Positions 7,892-14,466 of a DNA stretch of 44,834 nucleotides are shown one piece after another; positions within the stretch are counted from its first letter, which is position 1; every line of letters begins with the position of its first letter. Source of the DNA: Sedimentisphaerales bacterium (GTDB taxonomy: Bacteria > Planctomycetota > Phycisphaerae > Sedimentisphaerales > Anaerohalosphaeraceae). The notes beneath the pieces are model-generated. The model saw only the letters and a list, made by a program, of their open reading frames with translations, made no database searches and was not told where the DNA came from. Where the stretch lies: the NCBI GenBank assembly GCA_028282905.1, contig JANQGW010000162.1, forward strand, positions 1 to 44,834, read 5' to 3'. The position numbers and the translations under genes are program-made.

Positions 7892-7923
7892 ACTGCGGCC
7901 ATATCCGACGACACGGCCGCAGT
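7892..7923. terminator. Hairpin between convergent genes, probably bidirectional terminator
   Basis: ACTGCGGCC (7892-7900) pairs with GGCCGCAGT (7915-7923), a perfect nine-base stem with a 14-base loop. T-rich runs follow on both strands (AAAAGTC to the right, TATATTTTG on the minus strand). It lies between the plus-strand 66-aa gene and the minus-strand cytochrome gene. Confidence 0.7.
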
Positions 7924-7953
7924 AAAAGTCTGTTTAAGACTTGAAAGAGTTGT

Positions 7954-8259
7954 TCAATTATTATTTGATCGTTGTTGACCGCCTTCGGTCAGATATTCCA
8001 GCATCACCCGCTTATCTTCTGACGATAACTTCTTGCCGTACTTATCAACATAATATTTCCATTCAGATGATGAATGCGCCTGCGGCTCAATGAGCCGGTG
8101 ACAGGAACTGCACTTGGCCGAATACAGCGATTGCCCCGGAGACATCGTACTGTATCCGGGCGAAGTGCTGCAGCCGCTAAGCATCAGCTGCGACTGCAGC
8201 ACCGCAAAACATCCGGCAAAGAAAAAAACAGCAATAATAACTTGTTTAAGCAATTTCAT
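7954..8259 (-). CDS. Single-haem c-type cytochrome lipoprotein, 101 aa
   Basis: The N-terminus has a hydrophobic segment (residues 4-28) ending in a lipobox (LSGC, Cys30), so the protein is probably lipid-anchored outside the cytoplasmic membrane. A single haem-binding motif CSSCH occurs at residues 50-54 in the context GQSLYSAKCSSCHRLIEP, typical of small class I cytochromes; the methionine in KRVMLEYL (near residue 87) could be the distal ligand. The gene starts 11 bases after the beta-barrel gene and shares its Fur-controlled promoter. A role in electron transfer connected with iron or respiration is inferred from this context; no partner oxidoreductase is visible. Confidence 0.75.
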   Translation of the reverse strand: MKLLKQVIIAVFFFAGCFAVLQSQLMLSGCSTSPGYSTMSPGQSLYSAKCSSCHRLIEPQAHSSSEWKYYVDKYGKKLSSEDKRVMLEYLTEGGQQRSNNN

Positions 8260-8270
8260 AAGTCGTCCGG

Positions 8271-8993
8271 TTAAAACGGAATCCCGATAATCAAGCGGAA
8301 CTTCAGGTCATCGGAGCGGTCGTTGAGTCCGCGCAGCGCACCGAGATTAACCCAATACTTTTCAGAGGCCCAGGAAGCAGTCGGTCCTATGTAATACTTG
8401 TCATCCGTATAATTTCCGGTTGATTCCAAACCCAGTTTGAAGCGAGGCGAAAATTCATAACTCAAACCCGCGGCGTAGGCATGTTCGAAGTCATCGCCGT
8501 CGCTGACTTCCTTTTCATAGATCTGGTTATACGCTACGTTCCACTTCCCGATATCTTTGGCCAGAATCAGCTTGGCCTCAATCTTGTCGGAGTAGTCACC
8601 GTCGCCGAGAATGTACTCCGCATACAGCAAAATATCCACCGGGTACTGATTTTTCTCACCAATACGATACCGCGTGCGGAATTTGGAGCCGGTATAATTA
8701 AAATCATCATCCGTACTGGTTTCAGTGTGTCGCCATGTCTGATAGATGGCAATGTCCCAGCGATCTGACAGGCCATACTCATATTCCACGGCATGATCCC
8801 ATGTGTTTTTATCACCGTGTTTGTGCATGTCCGGCACTTTATGTGTCAGATAATACTCCACCTCCGAAGCCCCTTCAGGCATTGTTAAATACTCATAGGT
8901 CCATACAAAACTGCGGCGGTCGGCCTGAGCGACGGTTCCCAATAAGCCTGCTGCAATCAGCAATACAAAAAGCCTTGCTTTAGCGTGTTTCAT
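8271..8993 (-). CDS. Outer-membrane-type beta-barrel protein, Fur-regulated
   Basis: 240 residues with a signal peptide (MKHAKARLFVLLIAAGLLGTVAQA) and then alternating aromatic/polar beta strands (VEYEYGLSDRWDIAIYQTW, LGLESTGNYTDDKYYIGP). The chain ends in a phenylalanine (LRFRLIIGIPF type ending: FRLIIGIPF), the usual signature for outer-membrane insertion by the Bam machinery. It begins 40 bases downstream of a near-consensus Fur box, so expression should rise when iron is scarce. It may be a small transporter or a protein supporting the downstream cytochrome lipoprotein. It is too small and plugless for a TonB-dependent siderophore receptor. Exact family not recognised. Confidence 0.75.
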   Translation of the reverse strand: MKHAKARLFVLLIAAGLLGTVAQADRRSFVWTYEYLTMPEGASEVEYYLTHKVPDMHKHGDKNTWDHAVEYEYGLSDRWDIAIYQTWRHTETSTDDDFNYTGSKFRTRYRIGEKNQYPVDILLYAEYILGDGDYSDKIEAKLILAKDIGKWNVAYNQIYEKEVSDGDDFEHAYAAGLSYEFSPRFKLGLESTGNYTDDKYYIGPTASWASEKYWVNLGALRGLNDRSDDLKFRLIIGIPF

Positions 8994-9032
8994 AATCCAT
9001 TGATCCTTTCATTCATTGAATGTAACATTCTC

Positions 9033-9056
9033 GATAATGATAACCGTTATCATTAT
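9033..9056. promoter_or_regulatory. Fur box upstream of the barrel-cytochrome operon
   Basis: Positions 9033-9051 match the classical 19-base Fur consensus at 17 sites, and AATGATAACCGTTATCATT (9036-9054) is a perfect 9-1-9 palindrome that extends by two further pairs on each side. It lies about 40 bases before the ATG at 8993 (minus strand), a position fit for repression by Fur-Fe2+. The fur gene itself is adjacent. Confidence 0.9.
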
Positions 9057-9118
9057 TTAGTCATACTATATTGTTATTGTTGCTCGAAATTACATGGGAT
9101 TCCTGAAACCAGTTATGT

Positions 9119-9577
9119 TTATCCGGCAGCAGCAGACCAATCCCCGGACTGCTTTTTTTGACAGTCAGGGCACTTTCCGAATATCTGAAGTTTGTGGTGC
9201 CGCTCTAAAAAACCGTGTTTTTGAACAATTTCCGACTGTAGACGCTCAATTTCCGGGCTGACAATTTCAATGAACTGCCCGCAATCTGTGCAAACCAGGT
9301 GATCATGGTGCTCATGGCCATAGGTGATTTCATACCGCATTGAGCCGTCAGAAATGTCGATTTGGCTGCAAATGCCGGCTTCAACAAGTAAATGTAATGT
9401 TCGGGAAACCGTCGCATAGCCGATTTCCGGATTCTTGGCCCGTACAAGTGAAAACAACTCTTCTGTGGTCAAGTGCTGAGCAGAATCAATAAAAGTAGAG
9501 ACAATCTCCTCGCGCTGGTTGGTCCAGCGAAGATGTTGGCTCTGAATATATTCGGTTAATTTTTGTTTAATGTCCAT
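9119..9577 (-). CDS. fur: Ferric uptake regulator (Fur family)
   Basis: 152 residues from ATG 9577, normal Fur length. The N-terminal winged helix includes RWTNQREEIVSTFI and EIGYATVSRTLHLLVEAGI. The metal-binding C-terminal half has YGHEHHDHLVCTDCGQFIE, with the regulatory His-rich site and the first CxxC, and a second CPDC near the end, the structural zinc site. The frame remains open upstream to an ATG at 9787 that has a strong AAGGAG site, which would add 70 hydrophobic, AT-rich residues. I prefer 9577 because a promoter (9615-9643) lies inside the extension and no Fur has such an N-terminus, although 9577 itself lacks a clear ribosome site. A weaker Fur box in the leader suggests autoregulation. 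The Fur-controlled barrel-cytochrome operon lies next downstream. Confidence 0.9.
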   Translation of the reverse strand: MDIKQKLTEYIQSQHLRWTNQREEIVSTFIDSAQHLTTEELFSLVRAKNPEIGYATVSRTLHLLVEAGICSQIDISDGSMRYEITYGHEHHDHLVCTDCGQFIEIVSPEIERLQSEIVQKHGFLERHHKLQIFGKCPDCQKKQSGDWSAAAG

Positions 9578-9582
9578 TTTCA

Positions 9583-9601
9583 GAAAATGAAAACCAATAT
9601 C
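9583..9601 (-). promoter_or_regulatory. Possible Fur box in the fur leader
   Basis: On the minus strand GATATTGGTTTTCATTTTC agrees with the Fur consensus at 14 of 19 positions. It sits between the putative fur promoter and the chosen ATG, as expected for autoregulation. AT-rich context makes chance matches likely. Confidence 0.4.
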
Positions 9602-9614
9602 AATAGCGAGGCGG

Positions 9615-9643
9615 ATACTACCAGACTTAATGGTATGCTGCAA
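9615..9643 (-). promoter_or_regulatory. Putative fur promoter
   Basis: TTGCAG (minus strand, 9638-9643) and TAGTAT (9615-9620) with a 17-base spacer, about 40 bases before ATG 9577. Confidence 0.4.
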
Positions 9644-9909
9644 GAAAAAATTAGAAAGTTTAACAAATGTGAGATTGTGAGTTTTAAAATAGAAAAAAAA
9701 GTGAACCGTTTCATAAAAAATAAGTAGTATGTTAGGTAAAAGTACTGAAAGAACAAATAGCTCCTTTGGCTCTCTTGGAAATCGCATAACTCCTTTTAAT
9801 ACAATAGGATAAAAGTTTTTTAGATTTCGGTATAAATACCTACTTTTTTCTTTTATTCCGTTTTTGGGTCAGCAAAATTCGTAGTCCGATAAAAAGTTTG
9901 TAGAAATTA

Positions 9910-9938
9910 TTGGACAAATCGTTTAAAATTTGTTAAAG
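9910..9938 (+). promoter_or_regulatory. Putative promoter of the small RNA candidate
   Basis: TTGGAC (9910-9915) and TTAAAG (9933-9938) are separated by 17 bases. The -10 element is weak. It is listed because a clear plus-strand terminator follows 55 bases downstream with no coding frame between. Confidence 0.35.
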
Positions 9939-9944
9939 ATTGCA

Positions 9945-10033
9945 AAACGGCTTAGCCGATTTTGAAATTATGCAAGAGTTTTCTCCCCTCCGGAAAACAT
10001 CAGGAAACAAAAGTTCCCTGATGTTTTCTTTTT
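9945..10033 (+). ncRNA. Candidate small RNA between fur and the PPIase gene
   Basis: About 85-90 bases run from a possible promoter to a good intrinsic terminator without a coding frame. The order is a CGGC-TTA-GCCG hairpin (near 9956-9966), a single-stranded AT-rich link, a C-rich stretch TCTCCCCTCCGG (9982-9993) complementary to ribosome binding sites, and the terminator hairpin. C-rich unpaired segments of this kind are typical of small RNAs that block translation initiation. Placement beside fur is suggestive, but no Fur box was seen at its promoter. The alternative is a transcribed leader with an attenuator for the gene at 10103. Confidence 0.4.
9993..10033 (+). terminator. Intrinsic terminator upstream of the PPIase gene
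   Basis: GAAAACATCAGG (9993-10004) pairs perfectly with CCTGATGTTTTC (10017-10028) over a 12-base loop and is followed by TTTTT. It points to the right, where no upstream plus-strand gene exists for over 1.9 kb. A possible TATAAT for the next gene follows at 10047-10052. Confidence 0.75.
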
Positions 10034-10102
10034 GCGCTTTATCCGTTATAATACCCCCCAAGATACTTTGAAAATACCGAATCTTAACGAAAGAGACAAT
10101 CT

Positions 10103-10972
10103 ATGGCAGAATTATCTGTAAATGGTGAAAAAGTAGAAGCCTCGCTCATCGAGGCTGAAATCAATCGTTTGCGTCCAAGCTATCAGCAGGTGTTTAAAGA
10201 CCAAACTCCCGAACAGCAGGAACAGCAACTGGGTGAGTGGGCCAAAGAAAATGTCATCGAAAGTATACTCTTTCGCCAGGAGGCGGCCAAAGCGTTCCCT
10301 AATATTACGGATGACGAGATTCAGGCAGCCTTGAACGGACTGCTCGAAAACGAAAATGAGATGGGGCCGATTCACCAGCAGATGGAAGCCAGTGAAGAAG
10401 ATCAACAAAATCTGCGTGACAGTATCGCCGCCCAGCTTCGACAGGAAAAACTGTCGCGTCAAGTGACAGATGAAGTACCCACCCCGACAGACAAGGCTGT
10501 TCAAAAGTATTATGAGGACAACCTGTCCGAGCGTTTTACCGTCCCGGAAATGATTCGCGCCGCTCACATTGTCAAGCACCCCGGCCCGGAAACAAGCCCC
10601 GAAGAACTCCGGGCAGAGATGCAAACGATTCTTGACCAACTCAACAACGGTACGCCCTTTGAAGAGTTGGCGCGTGAACATTCCGATTGCCCCGACCAGG
10701 GCGGCGATCTGGGATTCTTTCCTCGCGGCCAGATGGTACCGGCATTCGAAGAAGTGGTATTTAATTTGAAACCGGGAACTCGCAGTGACATTTTCGAAAC
10801 GGAGTTCGGCCTGCATATTGCCAAGGTCTATGAAACACGCCCTGCCATGCCCTGTCCGCTGGAGCAGGTGCGAGAGGTGATCATCCGCGAACTGAGCCAG
10901 CAGGCTAAGGAAAAGGCCATCGAAAAATTCCTCGATGCACAAAAAGAAAAGGCCGTCATCGAACAACGATAA
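10103..10972 (+). CDS. Parvulin-type peptidyl-prolyl cis-trans isomerase (PpiC/SurA/NifM-like)
   Basis: 289 residues. The parvulin domain occupies about 150-250: AAHIVKHPG, FEELAREHSDCPDQGGDLGFFPRGQMVPAFEEVVFNLKPG (read in pieces), then FGLHIAKVYE, all family hallmarks. Before it lies an all-helical, charged domain (residues 1-140) like the SurA_N/trigger-type chaperone region, and a short helix follows. There is no signal peptide, so unlike SurA or PrsA it should act in the cytoplasm, perhaps as a NifM-like folding factor for a specific client. It catalyses prolyl bond isomerisation. GAGA lies before the ATG. Stands alone, with a possible promoter -10 at 10047-10052. Confidence 0.85.
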   Translation: MAELSVNGEKVEASLIEAEINRLRPSYQQVFKDQTPEQQEQQLGEWAKENVIESILFRQEAAKAFPNITDDEIQAALNGLLENENEMGPIHQQMEASEEDQQNLRDSIAAQLRQEKLSRQVTDEVPTPTDKAVQKYYEDNLSERFTVPEMIRAAHIVKHPGPETSPEELRAEMQTILDQLNNGTPFEELAREHSDCPDQGGDLGFFPRGQMVPAFEEVVFNLKPGTRSDIFETEFGLHIAKVYETRPAMPCPLEQVREVIIRELSQQAKEKAIEKFLDAQKEKAVIEQR

Positions 10973-11110
10973 AGGCCTTATCCTGTTGAGCACATTTCTG
11001 TCAGCGATAAAAATCGTCCAACGGAGAAAATGCGCCCTTACACCATTGCCGTGGCGGGCAGCCGGTTTGCAGCAGTATGCGTTCACCTGCCGCATGTAAA
11101 TTACAAAGTG

Positions 11111-11215
11111 TTCAGGCAGTCGCAATCGTTTAAAAGGTTTTGGCTAAATCCTTATAACCTGTCTGTTTCTTTTGTCACGATTGGCTTGTCCATCCGTTGA
11201 CAACGACTGCCTGAA
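11111..11215. other. Long nested inverted repeat, possible structured RNA
   Basis: TTCAGGCAGTCG (11111-11122) pairs perfectly with CGACTGCCTGAA (11204-11215). Directly inside, CAATCG (11123-11128) pairs with CGATTG (11178-11183), leaving a 20-base bulge on one side, and AGGTT (11135-11139) pairs with AACCT (11156-11160). Nested pairing in a 322-base non-coding gap suggests a real fold. Strand is undecided. A further perfect hairpin ATGCCG-ACAG-CGGCAT follows at 11268-11283. The rest of the 10973-11294 gap shows nothing recognisable. Confidence 0.45.
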
Positions 11216-11294
11216 GCAAACATCCCTGTCTGCGAGGTTTCCCTCTACTTCACTTCCTGTCCGTTTTATGCCGACAGCGGCATCTATTTACTTT

Positions 11295-11846
11295 TTATCC
11301 AACCGTAGCCAGTTGCCGATGAGCGTCCAGCAGCGACTCCATATCAGCAACCACCAGTTGATGAATCAGGCTTTTTCGCACTCGCAGCATACCCATGTTC
11401 AGGATTTTCTCTTCGACGGCCGAGGCAATCGCCCTCGCCAGCAATCGATCCACATTATGGATATTCATTAAATCGTGTGCAATGCGGGTTTTATCCCAGT
11501 GCGTCGCAAACTCCGACGCCGAACACAGCCCTGTATCAGCAATCACTTCAATGCGCTTACGCTGCAGTTTACGTGACAATCGGTAATCGCTCAAGGCCTC
11601 AGCGGCATCCGGATAACCTGTAGAGGCCAGGACATCGCTGACCATCTGATGAACCTTTTCCGTGTTTAACGTACCCTGTGAAACTTTGCGATAAAGATAA
11701 AACGTCACGGCCTCGGCCATTTGCTCGGCCGCATACAAATTATCCGCACCAACCAGGGCGAGGGCGTGATGAAATGTCCCCAGCACCTTTGTATGCAGGT
11801 ACGGCTCGATACTGCCGTCAGATTTGACAATTCGAATTTGCATCAT
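11295..11846 (-). CDS. Stand-alone ATP-cone domain protein next to nrdR
   Basis: 183 residues. The N-terminal 90 residues form an ATP-cone: IRIVKSDGSIEPYLHTKVLGTFHHALA, then a helical part ending near VSDVLASTGYPDAAEALSDYRLSRKLQRKR, as in ribonucleotide reductase large subunits and NrdR. No catalytic reductase domain follows. The C-terminal half (FATHWDKTRIAHDLMNIHNVDRLLARAIASAVEEKILNMGM region) is helical and resembles the post-cone region of ATP-cone proteins fused to other enzymes. AAAGGATC precedes the ATG pair at 11846/11843. It lies 95 bases downstream of nrdR on the same strand and should share its promoter, suggesting nucleotide sensing. Function unassigned. Confidence 0.75.
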   Translation of the reverse strand: MMQIRIVKSDGSIEPYLHTKVLGTFHHALALVGADNLYAAEQMAEAVTFYLYRKVSQGTLNTEKVHQMVSDVLASTGYPDAAEALSDYRLSRKLQRKRIEVIADTGLCSASEFATHWDKTRIAHDLMNIHNVDRLLARAIASAVEEKILNMGMLRVRKSLIHQLVVADMESLLDAHRQLATVG

Positions 11847-11941
11847 TCGATCCTTTCCGCCTCATCGCCGGAAAATAGTTTTTACCCATCCAAAAGCCAA
11901 CCGGTCATACCGGAAACACTCGGTTCAGCTTCTCAGGCACC

Positions 11942-12433
11942 TCACTCGGCAAACAACTGGGGCTGATCGCCCGGCTCAGCTTGCGAGATTGCCTGACTGA
12001 CTTCATCCAGCAGATCGTCGGCGTCGGTAAAATCACGATAGACACTGGCAAAACGAATATAGGCCACCTTATCAACTTTGCGCAAACAGCGCATGGCCTG
12101 CTCGCCGATAAACAACGAGGACACCTCCTTGTCATACTGGCGAAAGATTTCTTCCTCAATTTTGTCGGCAATTTCCTGGATACATTCGGCGCTGACCGGC
12201 CGCTTGTAGCAGGATTTCTGAAGACCGGCGATGACTTTTTCACGGTCGTAGGGAATGCGGGTGCCGTCTTTTTTGATGACGTTCAGCTTAAAAGATTCGC
12301 CGATTTTTTCGTAGGTGGTAAAGCGTCGCTGACACTCAAGACATTCACGACGACGGCGAATAACCCGTCCGCCTTCGCTCGAACGCGAATCGATGACTTT
12401 GTCGTTATCCTCTTTACAGAATGGACACCGCAT
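11942..12433 (-). CDS. nrdR: Transcriptional repressor NrdR
   Basis: 163 residues from ATG 12433 (MRCPFCKEDNDKVIDSR), the canonical NrdR start; an in-frame start ten codons upstream is not needed. The zinc ribbon has CPFC and CLEC, followed by the basic RRRRECLECQRRFTTYE signature, and the ATP-cone starts near residue 47 with VIKKDGTRIPYDREKV. NrdR senses ATP/dATP and represses ribonucleotide reductase genes by binding paired NrdR boxes. Two such half-conserved boxes lie just upstream of this gene, pointing to autoregulation of nrdR and the ATP-cone gene behind it. No reductase gene is in the window. Confidence 0.96.
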   Translation of the reverse strand: MRCPFCKEDNDKVIDSRSSEGGRVIRRRRECLECQRRFTTYEKIGESFKLNVIKKDGTRIPYDREKVIAGLQKSCYKRPVSAECIQEIADKIEEEIFRQYDKEVSSLFIGEQAMRCLRKVDKVAYIRFASVYRDFTDADDLLDEVSQAISQAEPGDQPQLFAE

Positions 12434-12474
12434 GAGTTCCGTCCCGGCTTCTAATGGTTGCAATGCTCGCTTGG

Positions 12475-12520
12475 TTACTATATATCAAATTTGCTCTATA
12501 TTAGCACCCATATATAGTGT
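12475..12520. promoter_or_regulatory. Paired NrdR boxes upstream of nrdR
   Basis: Box 1 (12475-12490, TTACTATATATCAAAT) keeps the left half ACTATATAT of the NrdR consensus, and box 2 (12505-12520, CACCCATATATAGTGT) keeps the right half ATATATAGTGT. Their centres are 30 bases apart, close to three helical turns, the spacing usual for NrdR operators. They lie 42-87 bases before the nrdR ATG. Confidence 0.65.
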
Positions 12521-12802
12521 GTCAATAGGAAAAACCAGAAATTGCCATTCTCAGCAAAAAGGTTTTGGATAAACAACAACAGATTTGTCCGAGAATAGCG
12601 TGATATACGAGAATTGTAACTCACAAAACAATAGGGAAAAATATGGATGCCGGCTAAAACCTGCTGCTGTTTTTTGACGCCCAAAGATCGCGATTGAAAA
12701 ACTTTTTTTATTTTCGTGAAACATTTAGGGGGGCCTTTGCGTCTATAGGGGTGAAGGAAGCAAATGTAAATGTGAGTAATTGTCAATAAAAAGGGAAGAG
12801 CA
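12521..12802. other. Non-coding spacer, AT-rich
   Basis: Between the NrdR boxes and the zinc-ribbon gene no credible coding frame was found; the minus-strand frames here lack ribosome sites and family likeness. The spacer must carry the rightward promoter of the 12803 gene but no clear -35/-10 pair stands out. Confidence 0.5.
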
Positions 12803-13045
12803 ATGATTGAATTTAATTGTGAAAAATGTGAGTGTTTTTATAAAGTGAATGATGACTATTCCGGCAAATCCGTTCGCTGCAAAAAGTGCGGACATGTCAT
12901 GACAGTACCGATGCCCGCGGCACTGCCGTTCGGCTATATCGGGGATATTGTGTACGAAGATGACGGAATGACACCGAACTTTGATGAGCTGTTTATGGCA
13001 TTGTCCAGAGAGGAACGGGAGGCGCCCACGCTGGAAACCTGCTAA
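12803..13045 (+). CDS. MJ0042-type zinc-ribbon miniprotein, 80 aa
   Basis: The first 35 residues are a zinc ribbon of the MJ0042 type: CEKCECFYKVNDDYSGKSVRCKKCGHVM read in parts (CEKC and CKKC pairs, residues 6-9 and 27-30). The remainder is acidic (IVYEDDGMTPNFDELF) and ends in a threonine-cysteine tail. GGGAAGAG precedes the ATG at good spacing and a strong terminator follows, so this is a one-gene transcript. In planctomycetes this ribbon often heads larger membrane proteins; here it stands free. Function unknown; a protein-protein or nucleic-acid contact is possible. Confidence 0.8.
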   Translation: MIEFNCEKCECFYKVNDDYSGKSVRCKKCGHVMTVPMPAALPFGYIGDIVYEDDGMTPNFDELFMALSREEREAPTLETC

Positions 13046-13100
13046 CACAACACAAAAACAATCCGCACCCGCCGGCGTTTTGGCGGGAAATGAAAAAAAG

Positions 13101-13129
13101 GCTTCGCCCTGATCGGCGAAGCTTTTTTT
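13101..13129 (+). terminator. Intrinsic terminator after the zinc-ribbon gene
   Basis: GCTTCGCC (13101-13108) and GGCGAAGC (13115-13122) form a perfect stem with a six-base loop, followed by seven T. Confidence 0.9.
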
Positions 13130-13210
13130 ATCCTGTTTGAAAAGTACTCCATTGCTGCTTGAGAAGTCAACACGACAAAAATTGTTTGAAATTTATCTTT
13201 GGTTTATTGC

Positions 13211-13238
13211 TTGACAGCGACAGGTTTGGCATTAGAAT
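13211..13238 (+). promoter_or_regulatory. Promoter of the glycine-riboswitch operon
   Basis: A consensus TTGACA (13211-13216) and TAGAAT (13233-13238) with a 16-base spacer place transcription start just before the first aptamer at 13258. Confidence 0.75.
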
Positions 13239-13257
13239 ACTCCCAAATCCGTTGGAT

Positions 13258-13417
13258 GGTTGAGAGAGAGACTCGTTGACAGCAGACGGGAGCCGAAGGT
13301 GAAACCGGCAATGAGCCGGGAAACTCTCAGGCAAAAGGATCTCAACCGGACGGGACTCTGGAGAATCCGCAGCAATGCGGTACCGAAGGTTCAATATCTC
13401 AGGTTAAGGGACAGAGT
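13258..13417 (+). promoter_or_regulatory. Tandem glycine riboswitch
   Basis: Two consecutive glycine aptamers are recognisable. Aptamer I is closed by GGTTGAG (13258-13264) and CTCAACC (13341-13347) and contains GCCGAAGGTGAAACCGG and AAACTCTCAGGCAAAAGGA, near-identical to the family consensus. Aptamer II is closed by ACTCTG (13355-13360) and CAGAGT (13412-13417) and contains CTCTGGAGA, ACCGAAGG and ATCTCAGGTTAAGGGACAGAG. The second closing stem shares bases with the terminator that follows, so glycine binding should prevent termination (an ON switch). The regulated genes are hydroxypyruvate/glycerate dehydrogenase, an aminotransferase and glycerate kinase rather than the usual glycine cleavage system. 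Confidence 0.95.
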
Positions 13418-13458
13418 TATCTTACTGCAATTAGCTTAGTAATTAAGATAACTTTTTT
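13415..13458 (+). terminator. Riboswitch expression-platform terminator
   Basis: AGTTATCTTA (13415-13424) pairs perfectly with TAAGATAACT (13444-13453), followed by six T. The first three bases of the left arm also belong to the P1 stem of aptamer II, so the two structures exclude each other. Confidence 0.88.
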
Positions 13459-13476
13459 AATCTGAGGAACCGAAAA

Positions 13477-14430
13477 ATGAACATTGTAGTATTAGATGGA
13501 TTTACCCTCAATCCCGGCGACAATCCCTGGCAGGAAGTTGAGAAACTTGGAACGGTTACTGTTTACGACCGCACACCGGCTGACAAAATTATCGAGCGAG
13601 CATTGCCTGCGGATGTCATATTAACCAACAAGACACCCCTGACCGCTGAAACGCTTGCCCAGCTTCCCAACCTGAAATTTATTTCCGTGCTTGCCACCGG
13701 GTATAACGTGGTTGATGTTCAGACTGCACGCGAGAAAAACATCTCTGTTTCCAATGTTCCCATTTACGGAACCGACTCTGTGGCCCAGTTTACTTTTGCG
13801 CTGCTGCTTGAACTGTGTCATCATATTGCACTGCATGACGGCCTTGTTAAGGATGGTACATGGACGGCGAATCCGGATTTTTGTTTCTGGAAAACGCCGC
13901 TGGTGGAACTGGCCGGCAAGAAAATGGGACTCGTCGGCTTTGGCCGTATTGGACGGCGCGTGGGTCAGTTGGCGAACGCGTTTGGCATGGAAGTCCTTGT
14001 CTATGACATGTTCCAAGGCGACACTCCGGACTATCCGGTTCAGTGGGTACAGATCGACGAGTTGTTCAGCCAGGCCGATGTGGTTTCCCTGCACTGCCCG
14101 CAAACGGCGGATAACGCCGGATTTGTTAATGCCGCACTGCTGAGCACGATGAAGCCTTCGGCATTCTTCATTAACACCGCCCGCGGCACACTGATCAACG
14201 AGCAGGACTTGGCCAATGCTCTGAATCAGGAGACGCTGGCGGGTGCGGCGATGGATGTTGTTTCGGCCGAACCGATTGCCGCCGACAATCCCCTGTTGAA
14301 GGCTAAAAACTGTCTGGTCACGCCGCATATCGCCTGGGCGAGTCTGGAAGCCCGGACGCGGCTGATGCAGACCACCGCTGAAAATGTCGCGGCATTTATC
14401 AACGACAGTCCCGTTAACGTCGTCAATTAA
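13477..14430 (+). CDS. hprA: D-2-hydroxyacid dehydrogenase, probable glycerate dehydrogenase / hydroxypyruvate reductase
   Basis: 317 residues, the usual length. It should reduce hydroxypyruvate to D-glycerate with NAD(P)H. The nucleotide-binding motif GFGRIG follows KKMGLV near residue 150. The catalytic triad positions of the family are visible: Arg in INTARGTLINEQDL (near 237), Glu in the DVVSAEPI stretch (near 265) and His in PHIAWAS (near 284). GAGGAA precedes the ATG. The gene lies immediately behind the glycine riboswitch and terminator and heads an operon with an aminotransferase and glycerate kinase, which favours hydroxypyruvate as substrate over other 2-hydroxyacids. Glyoxylate reduction is also possible. 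Confidence 0.88.
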   Translation: MNIVVLDGFTLNPGDNPWQEVEKLGTVTVYDRTPADKIIERALPADVILTNKTPLTAETLAQLPNLKFISVLATGYNVVDVQTAREKNISVSNVPIYGTDSVAQFTFALLLELCHHIALHDGLVKDGTWTANPDFCFWKTPLVELAGKKMGLVGFGRIGRRVGQLANAFGMEVLVYDMFQGDTPDYPVQWVQIDELFSQADVVSLHCPQTADNAGFVNAALLSTMKPSAFFINTARGTLINEQDLANALNQETLAGAAMDVVSAEPIAADNPLLKAKNCLVTPHIAWASLEARTRLMQTTAENVAAFINDSPVNVVN

Positions 14431-14466
14431 GCAAGTTTAACCTGACCATTATAGGAGACAGAGAGT

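Noticed and set aside
10112..11125. Long minus-strand frame of 337 codons opposite the PPIase gene
   Set aside because: It is the antisense of a clear parvulin gene, has no family likeness and no ribosome site.
10973..11294. Cobalamin riboswitch, RNase P RNA or tmRNA in the gap before the ATP-cone gene
   Set aside because: None of the invariant boxes of these RNAs was found on either strand, although a structured inverted repeat exists.
12496..12786. Minus-strand frame of 96 codons upstream of nrdR
   Set aside because: It covers the NrdR boxes, has odd composition and no ribosome site.
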